A DNA stretch of 12,849 nucleotides from a bacterium (lineage in GTDB: Archaea > Nanoarchaeota > Nanoarchaeia > Woesearchaeales > UBA10216), in the NCBI GenBank assembly GCA_024206195.1, contig JAAGZO010000750.1, positions 1 through 12,849 on the forward strand, given 5' to 3'. The notes under the pieces are model-generated. The model was given only the letters and a program-made list of their open reading frames with translations, was not told where the DNA came from and did not search any database. A program made the position numbers and the translations under genes. Positions 5,366 through 12,734 of this stretch are shown in pieces; positions within the stretch are counted from its first letter, which is position 1, and each line of letters starts with the position of its first letter.

Positions 5366-8300
5366 ATGAATGATACTGCTTCAAATGGTTTGGCCTTTAT
5401 CAAAGAAGTTGCCAAGTATTTCATGGATTTCCTAGAAACAGATTTTCATAAAAGAAGAAATCCCAAGAGAACTGTCAAACTTCGTAGTGATAGCAACCTC
5501 CTTGTAGGTATTGACCTCGCAAAATATCCCACTTTCTCGAAGGCCACTTGGAAAACCATCGCTCAAGGTTTTGATAAAGGCCCCATTGCTCAGATAGGGA
5601 AGGGAGCCTACCAAGCCAATATACCTCAAGACCTCCTTCAGCTGATTACACTTCAAAGGGAATCTCTGACTATCCAACAGGTTGATGACGTATTAAATGC
5701 AATTACTGAGTCCATAACAATGGCCAGCACATCAAATAACACGGAATATGATCAGGCAATTCTTATTGCTTTGGAGAGTACCGAGACTATTATCAAAGAG
5801 CAATTCGTTCTTCCTTTCATATCGAATCTTGAAAAGCCTCTCAAGAGCCTCAATTTAGGTGATGAAAATACTACCTACATGATGGAAGAGGAACTCACAG
5901 GCATTCTCATCCGGGCATTAGAAGACAAAATTGCCAGTATAGTACGCCTATTTATCACTGGGGAACGTCCTGATGTTGCCAATGAATTGTCCTTGGTTTT
6001 CAATTTAAATGATGTCAAGAACGAAATTGCGTCATTTTTCAATAGCTACCAAGTCAAAGATTTATATGCTGAACTATATGAAATTGATCGAAATAAAAAC
6101 ATCTTAGATAAGCAGGACACATACCTGTATTTCTGTGATATTTCTTTCCGCAACGCCAAGTATCCGATATTCTACATTCCATTTGCTGTAGAGCGACAAA
6201 TGGACCAGATCTATATCAATTTTGATAGTGAAGTCTATATCAATAAAAAAGCTCTTGAATATATAGTCCAAGAGTATAACGCACAGTTCGGTAAGAAAGG
6301 AAGTCTACAGACAATTGGAGAGAGAATACTGTATTTATCACAATATAAGAACGATTTTCTACCTGTTGTCGATAACGTGATTAATGAAATAATCAATTTC
6401 TTCGAACTTGATGCAGCAATCAATATTAAGAATTCGTCTAGGCAAGTCGCAAAGGGTCCCGCAGTCAGAGTATCAAATTCGTGCTATTTCAATCTTGCCG
6501 ACAAATCAGATGAAGCGTTGATAAATGATTATGAAGAAATACTCCAGTTGCTTTCCCAAGACGATAGCGTTCTTGGTGAAGCTTTCAACAAACTGATTGA
6601 TGACTTTATTCGCACGGAGCCGAAGTCATTCAATGGCGAAATCGAAGATGAGTGGGATGATGCCAGTATCAGTGATAGGCTGGTTTTTGAGAGCCCGATT
6701 CCTTTGAACAGTGAACAGAGGCAAATAATAGCTGCAACACGCAAAGATGACTGTAAATACATCACCGTTGAAGGGCCACCTGGAACTGGTAAAAGTCATA
6801 CCATAACGGCTATAGCCTTTGATGCCATATTGGAAAACAAGTCCATCTTAGTATTATCTGATAAAAAAGAGGCCCTTGATGTAGTCGAAGACAAAATTAC
6901 TCAGACAATGAATCAAGTGCGATATGACAAAAAATTCCAGAATCCAATTCTTCGTTTAGGTAAGACGGGTAATACCTATAACCAGATATTATCATCTGCA
7001 TCAATCGAAAACATCAAAACCCATCATCGTGTAATTAAAAAGGAACACAAGAACTTAAAAGCAAACATCCAAAAAGAACAATCGACTTTGCATGAGGACA
7101 TTGAGGCTGAAGTGCTTTCATATGGCGAGATTGACATGGCTGAGATTATCGAGTTGATCGACTTGGAATCTTTCTATACGAATAACCAGTGTCTCTTTGA
7201 TTTGGACGAAGCTCTACAAATGCCAAACTCAGCTATTGAGCTAGAAGAATTCAGAGGAATTCTATGTAAGCTTAACATGTTGTTTGCTGATACTAATAAA
7301 CAAAGTGAAATTGCTAGATTATTGCAGACGCTTGACATATCAATCAGCGATTTCGACAACCTAAACAAAATTTGTCGAGTTTTAACAGAAATTGTCGTGA
7401 TTATTGAGGATATTAGCCTGTTGAAGAATTCCCACCAAAAAGCAATTGCTTTGTTTATACAGTTCCCTGTTTTTTCGGACGCTCATTGTGAAAGCCTTGG
7501 GACCTTTGTCGAACGATATACGAACCTCAAAAACAGGTTTTTTGGATATTTTCTAAAAGGCAAGAAAGTCGACAAATTAAACAAAGAATTCAAACAGGCT
7601 TTTCCGCATTCGGATTTTGAGCATCCCCACATGTGTCTTGATCAATTTAATGCCATTTTGCATTTTATTGCCTACGCAAAAAATGTAGAGCAGCGTCATG
7701 CTGCTACACTCAATTCTGTACCTGATTTTCTGAAAACACTTCATGGTCTTTTCAGCGACATTTCATTGCTCTCGTTAGGCAAAGAACTCATTATTCTCAA
7801 AAAAGACTTGCGGTACTTGGAAAAGAATCTTTGCAAATACCCAGTTACTTTGAGCAATACTGGTATCGACATGGAAAACATCCAAAGTCTATCGAGCAAC
7901 TCTTTGATCGAAATGCCAGATAGTGATTTCGACAAAATGGTCAGGTATATCAACCTAAATCAGAAGATCACTTATTCATTCAACACGATTCAACCTGTTA
8001 ATTACGGAATGCGTAAAGAAAAAATTGAAGAACTCGTTACAGCTGAAATGACCTATTTGTTGGATGGGCGAGTGGTCAATTTCTACGAAAACAGCCGTGC
8101 CACTGCCAAAGCACTTCGAGACATAATAAAGCATAAGAAACGATTCCCGAAGCAAGAATTTGCGAAATTGAAGGAAGCTTTCCCTTGTATTTTGGCGGGA
8201 ATACGAGATTATGCAGAGTATATTCCCCTTGCACCTGAAATATTTGATTTGGTCATCATCGATGAAGCAAGTCAAGTTAGCGTTGCCCAAGCATTTCCGG

Positions 8301-9925
8301 CTTTACTACGAGCAAAAAAAGTCATCATACTCGGTGACAAAAGGCAGTTTAGTAATGTTAAAGCTGCACAAGCTAGATCTGATACAAACAGGGCATATAT
8401 CAACAACTTGGAAAGTAGTTTCAAACACCATGTGTCACAGGACCAAACAAAGCTTGTCAAATTAGAAAAATTCAACATCAAGTCGTCTATTTTGGAATTC
8501 TTTGAGTATATTACAAATTTCAACATTCAATTAATGAAATACTTCAGGGGTTACAAGGAAATTATTTCCTACTCCAATTATTACTTCTATCAAGATAGCC
8601 TGCAAGTTATGAAAATCAGAGGAAAGCCAATTGATGATGTTCTCAAACTGACATTCGTTGAGCATGATGGCAAGAAAGAGCTTTCTCAAAACACAAATAC
8701 ACCTGAAATACAATACATCATTTCGGAGCTTCAGAGTCTTAAGGAAAATGGCATTGAAGTAACTGTTGGTATCATCACTCCACACACAAACCAACAAAAG
8801 CTTGCCATGGAACTAATCAGTAAACTGCCCGAGAGGGATTATTTCTTCGACAACTTTAAGCTGAAAATAATGACATTCGATACCTGTCAAGGTGAAGAGA
8901 GGGATTTAGTTTTCTATTCGATGGTTGCAACAAATGAATCAGATCGCCTTTGGGGTGTTTTCATCAAGGATCTTACCAGCGTTGATTTGGAAGAAGAAAG
9001 TAAGATCAAAGCACAAAGACTCAACGTTGGCTTCAGCCGGGGTAAAGAGTGTATAAACTTGGTGTTGAGCAAACCACTCGACAAATACAATGGTGCAATA
9101 GGAGATGCTCTTCGGCATTATCAAAAGGTTCTTTTAGATGCAAAAAAGGAACGAACAGCTACAGATGTAGACTCCCGTTCCGCAATGGAACCAGCTGTCC
9201 TAAACTGGTTCTACCAAACAAAATTCTGGAAGCAGAATCGTGAAAACATAGATTTCATTCCTGGTTTTGAGATTGGCAAATATCTTCGACAGTTAGACAA
9301 AACATACCAACACCCGAACTATATAGTTGATTTCCTCCTCGTCTACCGTACAAATAATCGAGAACATAAAATTATCATCGAATATGACGGTTTCAAGGAA
9401 CATTTCCAAGATGTAGATAATAGGAACGAATTTCGTCATGATTATTATTACTCAGAAGAAGATGTTTACCGAGAGAAAGTTCTTATAAGTTATGGTTACA
9501 AATTCTTAAGGATCAACAAGTTCAATGTTGGGAAAAATCCAATTGATACACTCGACCATCGTATTGACTCATTATTGTCGCAACGTTCAGCCAACACTGA
9601 ATTTCTAGATGGAATTCACGAAACTATTGAAAGTATTCAAAATGGTGCTGTTCGCCAATGTCCAAAGTGTAAAGAAAACAGAGACCTAGATGATTTTAAA
9701 GATGACACCTTGATTTCTGGCTGGGGTAAAATATGCAATCCATGCAAAAAAGAGAAAAAGCTCAAGCCAAAAACCACTGCTAAGGTAAAACCCAGTGCCA
9801 AATACACCTCAGGCAAAACCAATTGTCCAAGATGTGGCTCTCGCATGGTTATTCGAAACGGTCGATATGGTGAGTTCCGGGGTTGTTCCAAATTCCCATA
9901 TTGCAGGGGAACTCGGAAGTTGTAG
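5366..9925 (+). CDS. SF1 (Upf1-like) helicase fused to PD-(D/E)XK nuclease and zinc domains
   Basis: A 1519-residue multidomain protein. Helicase motifs: Walker A GPPGTGKS (470-477), Walker B DEAS (966-969), GDKRQ (990-994), DTCQGEERD (from 1172) and RLNVGFSRGKE (from 1218). About 490 residues, mostly helical, lie between Walker A and B. The nuclease part has Asp1322 (IVDFLL), Glu1339-Tyr-Asp1341 (IIIEYDGF) and Lys1371 (REKVLISYGYKFLRINKFN), like Vsr/DUF559-type folds. Two zinc modules end it: C1432-x2-C1435...C1457-x2-C1460, and a topoisomerase-type finger C1487-x2-C1490...C1507-x5-C1513. Residues 1-450 are unrecognised. ATG 5366 has GGAG 12 bases upstream; a TTG at 5348 is possible. It should translocate on and cut DNA or RNA. 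Single-gene helicase-nucleases of this type (for example Hhe) act against phage; this one seems to lack DUF4011. Defense is inferred. Confidence 0.85.
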   Translation: MNDTASNGLAFIKEVAKYFMDFLETDFHKRRNPKRTVKLRSDSNLLVGIDLAKYPTFSKATWKTIAQGFDKGPIAQIGKGAYQANIPQDLLQLITLQRESLTIQQVDDVLNAITESITMASTSNNTEYDQAILIALESTETIIKEQFVLPFISNLEKPLKSLNLGDENTTYMMEEELTGILIRALEDKIASIVRLFITGERPDVANELSLVFNLNDVKNEIASFFNSYQVKDLYAELYEIDRNKNILDKQDTYLYFCDISFRNAKYPIFYIPFAVERQMDQIYINFDSEVYINKKALEYIVQEYNAQFGKKGSLQTIGERILYLSQYKNDFLPVVDNVINEIINFFELDAAINIKNSSRQVAKGPAVRVSNSCYFNLADKSDEALINDYEEILQLLSQDDSVLGEAFNKLIDDFIRTEPKSFNGEIEDEWDDASISDRLVFESPIPLNSEQRQIIAATRKDDCKYITVEGPPGTGKSHTITAIAFDAILENKSILVLSDKKEALDVVEDKITQTMNQVRYDKKFQNPILRLGKTGNTYNQILSSASIENIKTHHRVIKKEHKNLKANIQKEQSTLHEDIEAEVLSYGEIDMAEIIELIDLESFYTNNQCLFDLDEALQMPNSAIELEEFRGILCKLNMLFADTNKQSEIARLLQTLDISISDFDNLNKICRVLTEIVVIIEDISLLKNSHQKAIALFIQFPVFSDAHCESLGTFVERYTNLKNRFFGYFLKGKKVDKLNKEFKQAFPHSDFEHPHMCLDQFNAILHFIAYAKNVEQRHAATLNSVPDFLKTLHGLFSDISLLSLGKELIILKKDLRYLEKNLCKYPVTLSNTGIDMENIQSLSSNSLIEMPDSDFDKMVRYINLNQKITYSFNTIQPVNYGMRKEKIEELVTAEMTYLLDGRVVNFYENSRATAKALRDIIKHKKRFPKQEFAKLKEAFPCILAGIRDYAEYIPLAPEIFDLVIIDEASQVSVAQAFPALLRAKKVIILGDKRQFSNVKAAQARSDTNRAYINNLESSFKHHVSQDQTKLVKLEKFNIKSSILEFFEYITNFNIQLMKYFRGYKEIISYSNYYFYQDSLQVMKIRGKPIDDVLKLTFVEHDGKKELSQNTNTPEIQYIISELQSLKENGIEVTVGIITPHTNQQKLAMELISKLPERDYFFDNFKLKIMTFDTCQGEERDLVFYSMVATNESDRLWGVFIKDLTSVDLEEESKIKAQRLNVGFSRGKECINLVLSKPLDKYNGAIGDALRHYQKVLLDAKKERTATDVDSRSAMEPAVLNWFYQTKFWKQNRENIDFIPGFEIGKYLRQLDKTYQHPNYIVDFLLVYRTNNREHKIIIEYDGFKEHFQDVDNRNEFRHDYYYSEEDVYREKVLISYGYKFLRINKFNVGKNPIDTLDHRIDSLLSQRSANTEFLDGIHETIESIQNGAVRQCPKCKENRDLDDFKDDTLISGWGKICNPCKKEKKLKPKTTAKVKPSAKYTSGKTNCPRCGSRMVIRNGRYGEFRGCSKFPYCRGTRKL

Positions 9926-9951
9926 GATGAAGTCATTACTCTTTCACCTCA

Positions 9952-9980
9952 TTGACTCCCAAGTAGCAGTTGTGTAGGAT
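9952..9980 (+). promoter_or_regulatory. Repeat promoter module, copy E
   Basis: TTGACT (9952-9957), 17 bases (CCCAAGTAGCAGTTGTG), TAGGAT (9975-9980), beginning only 26 bases after the helicase stop. Together with the leader block to 10051 it forms the most compact full module. It lies 113 bases before the DUF4352-like lipoprotein ATG. Confidence 0.65.
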
Positions 9981-10003
9981 AGGGACACTCTGTCAGGGAA
10001 TGA

Positions 10004-10051
10004 GGTTGCCGCCAAATCGATCCGGCAAGCCTGTTAATTCGGACGTTAGCA
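10004..10051 (+). repeat. Leader/attC-like 3' half, copy E
   Basis: Begins GGTTGCCGCCAAATCGATCC and ends CCTGTTAATTCGGACGTTAG, then CA. It matches copy C closely and copy B apart from B's short insertion. GTTAGCA differs from GTTRRRY in its last two bases. No RYYYAAC-like partner is visible after the helicase stop at 9925, so a complete attC is not supported here. Confidence 0.55.
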
Positions 10052-10055
10052 CTGT

Positions 10056-10097
10056 ATGTGCCATATCAACAAACGGATTAAAACAAGAAAATCATGA
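10056..10097 (+). other. Possible 13-codon leader ORF overlapping the lipoprotein start
   Basis: An ATG at 10056 opens a 13-residue frame (MCHINKRIKTRKS) whose TGA (10095-10097) overlaps the lipoprotein ATG in an ATGA arrangement. Such overlaps can couple translation. It has no clear ribosome binding site and may be chance. Confidence 0.25.
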
Positions 10098-11203
10098 AAA
10101 GAAGAGTAGTTTTATTCACATTACTGACTATCGCTATAATGGCAGGAGGGTGCGATCTGCCAGAAGATGATGTACACGTAATTAAACAAACACCAGAGGT
10201 GGCTCCACAAACACCTTCACCAAATAGTAAGGTAGTGCCTCCTCAACCTGAGCTAACATACGAACCAACTCCAGAACCAACTATCGAAATCAAGTTCTCT
10301 CTAACCACTGAGGGAGGACATGGTCCTCATGATTGCTATGATCCTGATGATGGCTACAAATATATAATTGCTGATCTCGATATTACCAACAATGGTTATG
10401 AGGAATTTGAGGTAAATTCATACAACTATTACCTTATCGGCAATAAAGTTAAGTATGATCGAGAATGTAGTTGGATCTGTGATAAAGACGTCAGATTGCC
10501 AGCCGTTACATTATTGGATGGAGGGAACGTTTCGGGCTACCTTGCATTTGAAATACCGAAGGGAGCATCACCTTCTGTTATTGGCTATGACGCTGTATGG
10601 GAAGAATACAATATTGAATGGATAGACAATGTTGAGGTAACAACGAATATGGAAGAAATTCCAACAAACGTACCTACTCCAACATTGTCAATCAAACCTA
10701 CTCCGACACCCTCAATTAAACCTATTTCAACACCATCAATTGATGAAGAGCCATACGAAGAAACAGAAACATACTATGAATTAAAAACACTCGAATATGA
10801 GGTTTCAAACTCTTATATAGAGGATGGTTCTTATGAATCTTTTTCAATGTTCTCCTCTTGGGTAACTGTCTACTATCCTATAGGCTTTGTAGAATTAATA
10901 AACACTGATACGGATGCAGGACAATTTGTAGTTAACTTCACGTGCTATATTATTGATTACCACACGGTTGATATACTTAGAGCATCTGGTGCCACTGTGC
11001 ATACTGATGAAGAATCAATTAAAAATATCGGACAAGGATGGAGCGGACAGGTAGAGATATACCTAGAAGCAGGTGAAACAGGCGTAGTCGAATATTCTAT
11101 GAGGGATCGAATTCCTACGTATGATGATGTCTACTGGACGTGGGACTACGAAGTTACGGCACCAAATGTGCAAATCCAGAAAGAACGTGCCGTTACCAAT
11201 TAG
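10094..11203 (+). CDS. Lipoprotein with DUF4352-like domain
   Basis: A 369-residue secreted lipoprotein. Signal peptide residues 1-19 end MAGG with Cys20 as the likely lipidated residue. A proline-rich linker (about 30-60) leads to a domain at about 65-170. Its pattern (GYKYIIADLDITNNGYEEF, Asn-rich strands, then LLDGGNVSGYLAFEIPKGA) is that of DUF4352, an immunoglobulin-like fold of secreted proteins with no known catalytic role. A second linker has PTPTPSIKPTPTPSIKP repeats, followed by an unrecognised beta-rich domain (about 210-369) with an aromatic-rich end. It acts outside the membrane. It follows copy E of the promoter/leader repeat. The Shine-Dalgarno is weak (AAGAAA). Its link to the nuclease genes is unclear; it may be just another cargo gene. 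Confidence 0.8.
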   Translation: MKRRVVLFTLLTIAIMAGGCDLPEDDVHVIKQTPEVAPQTPSPNSKVVPPQPELTYEPTPEPTIEIKFSLTTEGGHGPHDCYDPDDGYKYIIADLDITNNGYEEFEVNSYNYYLIGNKVKYDRECSWICDKDVRLPAVTLLDGGNVSGYLAFEIPKGASPSVIGYDAVWEEYNIEWIDNVEVTTNMEEIPTNVPTPTLSIKPTPTPSIKPISTPSIDEEPYEETETYYELKTLEYEVSNSYIEDGSYESFSMFSSWVTVYYPIGFVELINTDTDAGQFVVNFTCYIIDYHTVDILRASGATVHTDEESIKNIGQGWSGQVEIYLEAGETGVVEYSMRDRIPTYDDVYWTWDYEVTAPNVQIQKERAVTN

Positions 11204-11327
11204 CGTTCGGTCGAGAAAACGAGACCACTTTCTAGTTGATATCCAATTTCGTTTGATGAATACAAAAAGTTCTCTGTATTCTTTTTGGTTTATTCCCTCT
11301 ATCTACCTACTTTTTTAATTTAAAAAG

Positions 11328-11374
11328 ATTCCTTCCGTCACCTCCACCCCTATAAAAAGGGGATTGACGGAATC
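11328..11374 (-). terminator. Hairpin, possible terminator (better on minus strand)
   Basis: TTCCGTCA (11333-11340) pairs exactly with TGACGGAA (11365-11372), and an inner CCCCT (11347-11351) pairs with AGGGG (11358-11362). GATTCC/GGAATC can extend the base with a bulge. On the minus strand the stem is followed by CTTTTTAAA, a terminator-like T-run; on the plus strand the run is weak (ACTTTG). No minus-strand gene ends here, so it may close the lipoprotein transcript instead or be a mobile hairpin. Confidence 0.4.
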
Positions 11375-11588
11375 AACTTTGATGATCAAAACCGCCATTA
11401 CATGCTCTAATGGTTCAGGATAGTCAAGCAAGATGGTAAATATGCTCATGATAGCATTACTAATTGATGCATATAGTATTTATGGAGACCAATATAGAAA
11501 CGATGGATCATTTCATCAGCCGATTATGACTTAAATAGCAAAAACTTGAAGCATTTGTGTGGAATCATAATATTGAAATTCTTTCTTC

Positions 11589-11617
11589 TTGACTCCCCAG
11601 TTGTAGTTGTGTAGGAT
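11589..11617 (+). promoter_or_regulatory. Repeat promoter module, copy F
   Basis: TTGACT (11589-11594), 17 bases (CCCCAGTTGTAGTTGTG), TAGGAT (11612-11617), then AAGGGCA. The spacer mixes features of copies B and D. The conserved leader block is missing, although ATACTATCG near 11643 also occurs in copy B. It lies 52 bases before the short HNH-family-like fragment and may also serve the lipoprotein gene at 11958. Confidence 0.6.
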
Positions 11618-11669
11618 AAGGGCAAATTGTGGGACAACAACAATACTATCGTCATTGTAGCTATGTGAA

Positions 11670-11870
11670 ATGCTGTTTTTCAAAGAGACAGAACCTTCTC
11701 TTGACTCATATTGGCGATCAGTCATTCTTTTTGGTCGAAACGTAGTCTCATATAAGTTCGCACTTGCTAAAAGCCTTTTTGAATTGGTAAATTCAGAAAC
11801 AACTTTCGTGACTCTCGAAGACCTTGGTAAACGTATGTTTGATAGCTACGATGAGCTAATCCAGCTTTAA
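11670..11870 (+). pseudogene. N-terminal fragment resembling an HNH endonuclease family
   Basis: A 66-residue frame. Its segment EPSLDSYWRSVILFGRNV, followed by SYKFALAKSL and later VTLEDL, resembles from memory the N-terminus of a group of HNH endonucleases found in defense contexts, which are several times longer. After VTLEDL the sequence turns to GKRMFDSYDELIQL and stops. No HNH motif follows in any frame before the next gene, so this looks like a truncated remnant rather than a simple frameshift. It sits behind promoter copy F and may still be expressed. It could instead be an intact small protein; the family link needs a database search. Confidence 0.45.
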
Positions 11871-11957
11871 ATCGCCCAATATTGTTCAGCGAACAAGTCT
11901 CAGTCCAATTATGCAACAGTGCAATTTGCATCACAGAAGAACCAAAAAGAGGTGGGA

Positions 11958-12662
11958 ATGAAAAAGCTGACGATTGTATTGATGATACTACTTATCATGG
12001 TGTCTAGTCTCGGGGCAGTCGCTTGCAGTGGGGGGAAAGAGCAAGACAAAAAAATGCCGGAGTCTCCATCTACACCAACACTCAAACTAACTCCTACGCC
12101 AACACCTACACGACATCACAGCGAATTCACACTTTCGGATGCCCCCCAATTGCTTGACTTGTCATCATTACTTCCCGGCACATTTGAACATATCGATGCT
12201 GCGAGCGAAGGAATGTCCAATGCAGACATAGGTCTTGGACCAGTCTTTAGCGAAGTTCAGGTTTTCCTCAGTGAGGAACCATATCAACTTATATACATGT
12301 ACCTATGCGTAGTTGAAAGCAGGATTGAAAAAGCAGCTTCCGATGCTTTGCTCAGAGATGATGACCAAATCGAATCCATTCTTCTGGAGAACATTCGAGC
12401 TGGTGCAGCCGAAGAAGGAATCTACGATATGAAGTTCGCTAACACCCTCGTTTCTCATCCAAACGTGGGCGACATAGCCGCTTTAGGACAGGGAACAATA
12501 GAGGCATACGGTGCAAGTTCTGGTTTTGATATATTGTTCTTCCGAAGAAATGATACGTACATATTCTTATGCTCAGTTTACTCACCCAATGAGAGTTTTG
12601 AATCTGTGGAACTTATCGGTACAGTATTGGATGACAGGTTACTCAATTGGGGGCAGTACTAA
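11958..12662 (+). CDS. Predicted lipoprotein with Thr/Pro linker
   Basis: A 234-residue secreted lipoprotein. Residues 1-22 form a signal peptide (MKKLTIVLMILLIMVSSLG...) with Cys23 in GAVAC as the likely lipidated residue, then a Ser/Gly/Lys stretch and a TPTLKLTPTPTPTR linker. The mature domain (about 55-234) has alternating strands and helices, and its end, ILFFRRNDTYIFLCSVYSP, looks like a strand-turn-strand of an anchored sensor-like or adhesin-like fold. I recognise no named family. The frame opens upstream at 11919, but the ATG at 11958 is right: a GAGGTG site lies just before it and the signal peptide begins there. No promoter of its own is clear between it and the preceding fragment, so copy F may drive both. 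Confidence 0.8.
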   Translation: MKKLTIVLMILLIMVSSLGAVACSGGKEQDKKMPESPSTPTLKLTPTPTPTRHHSEFTLSDAPQLLDLSSLLPGTFEHIDAASEGMSNADIGLGPVFSEVQVFLSEEPYQLIYMYLCVVESRIEKAASDALLRDDDQIESILLENIRAGAAEEGIYDMKFANTLVSHPNVGDIAALGQGTIEAYGASSGFDILFFRRNDTYIFLCSVYSPNESFESVELIGTVLDDRLLNWGQY

Positions 12663-12671
12663 ACATTCTTG

Positions 12672-12690
12672 GTTAGGCATGCCATCCAAC
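12672..12690 (+). other. Adjacent core-site-like heptamers
   Basis: GTTAGGC (12672-12678), a perfect GTTRRRY heptamer and a common integron core sequence, is followed five bases later by ATCCAAC (12684-12690), a perfect RYYYAAC heptamer. They begin 10 bases after the last lipoprotein stop. Their spacing is far too short for one attC site, so if real they would belong to two different or deleted sites. Chance matches are possible with motifs this short. Confidence 0.25.
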
Positions 12691-12734
12691 AACTCATCAC
12701 AACTACGGCATGCCATCCAACAACTCATGACAAC
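12676..12734 (+). repeat. Two-copy 31-base tandem repeat
   Basis: A 22-base unit starting with the palindrome GGCATGCC and ending CCAACAACTCAT occurs at 12676-12697 and again, identical, at 12707-12728. With one mismatch it extends through ACAAC to 12734, giving a 31-base period. The ATC-CAACAACTCA core resembles ATC-TAACAACTCA at the end of the HEPN-like gene (4423). There are no further copies and no spacers, so it is not a CRISPR array. Confidence 0.6.

Larger units (their letters stand above)
11204..11669. other. Intergenic region without a supported gene
   Basis: This 466-base AT-rich stretch holds a small AT-only hairpin (CAAAAAG 11263-11269 with CTTTTTG 11281-11287), a palindrome CTTTTTTAATTTAAAAAG (11310-11327), the stronger hairpin at 11328-11374 and promoter copy F at 11589. 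A 33-codon frame from an ATG near 11432 lacks a binding site and any family match, so I leave it out. The region may hold the remains of decayed cassettes. Confidence 0.5.

Noticed and set aside
11432..11533. 33-codon frame MVNMLMIALLIDAYS...
   Set aside because: No ribosome binding site, no upstream promoter of the repeat type, and no family resemblance.
11531..11725. 64-codon leftward frame over promoter copy F
   Set aside because: It is the antisense translation of the repeat; a similar false frame arises over copy A at 1498.
12676..12734. CRISPR array
   Set aside because: Only two tandem units with a nine-base gap between the identical parts, no spacers of normal size, and no cas genes.
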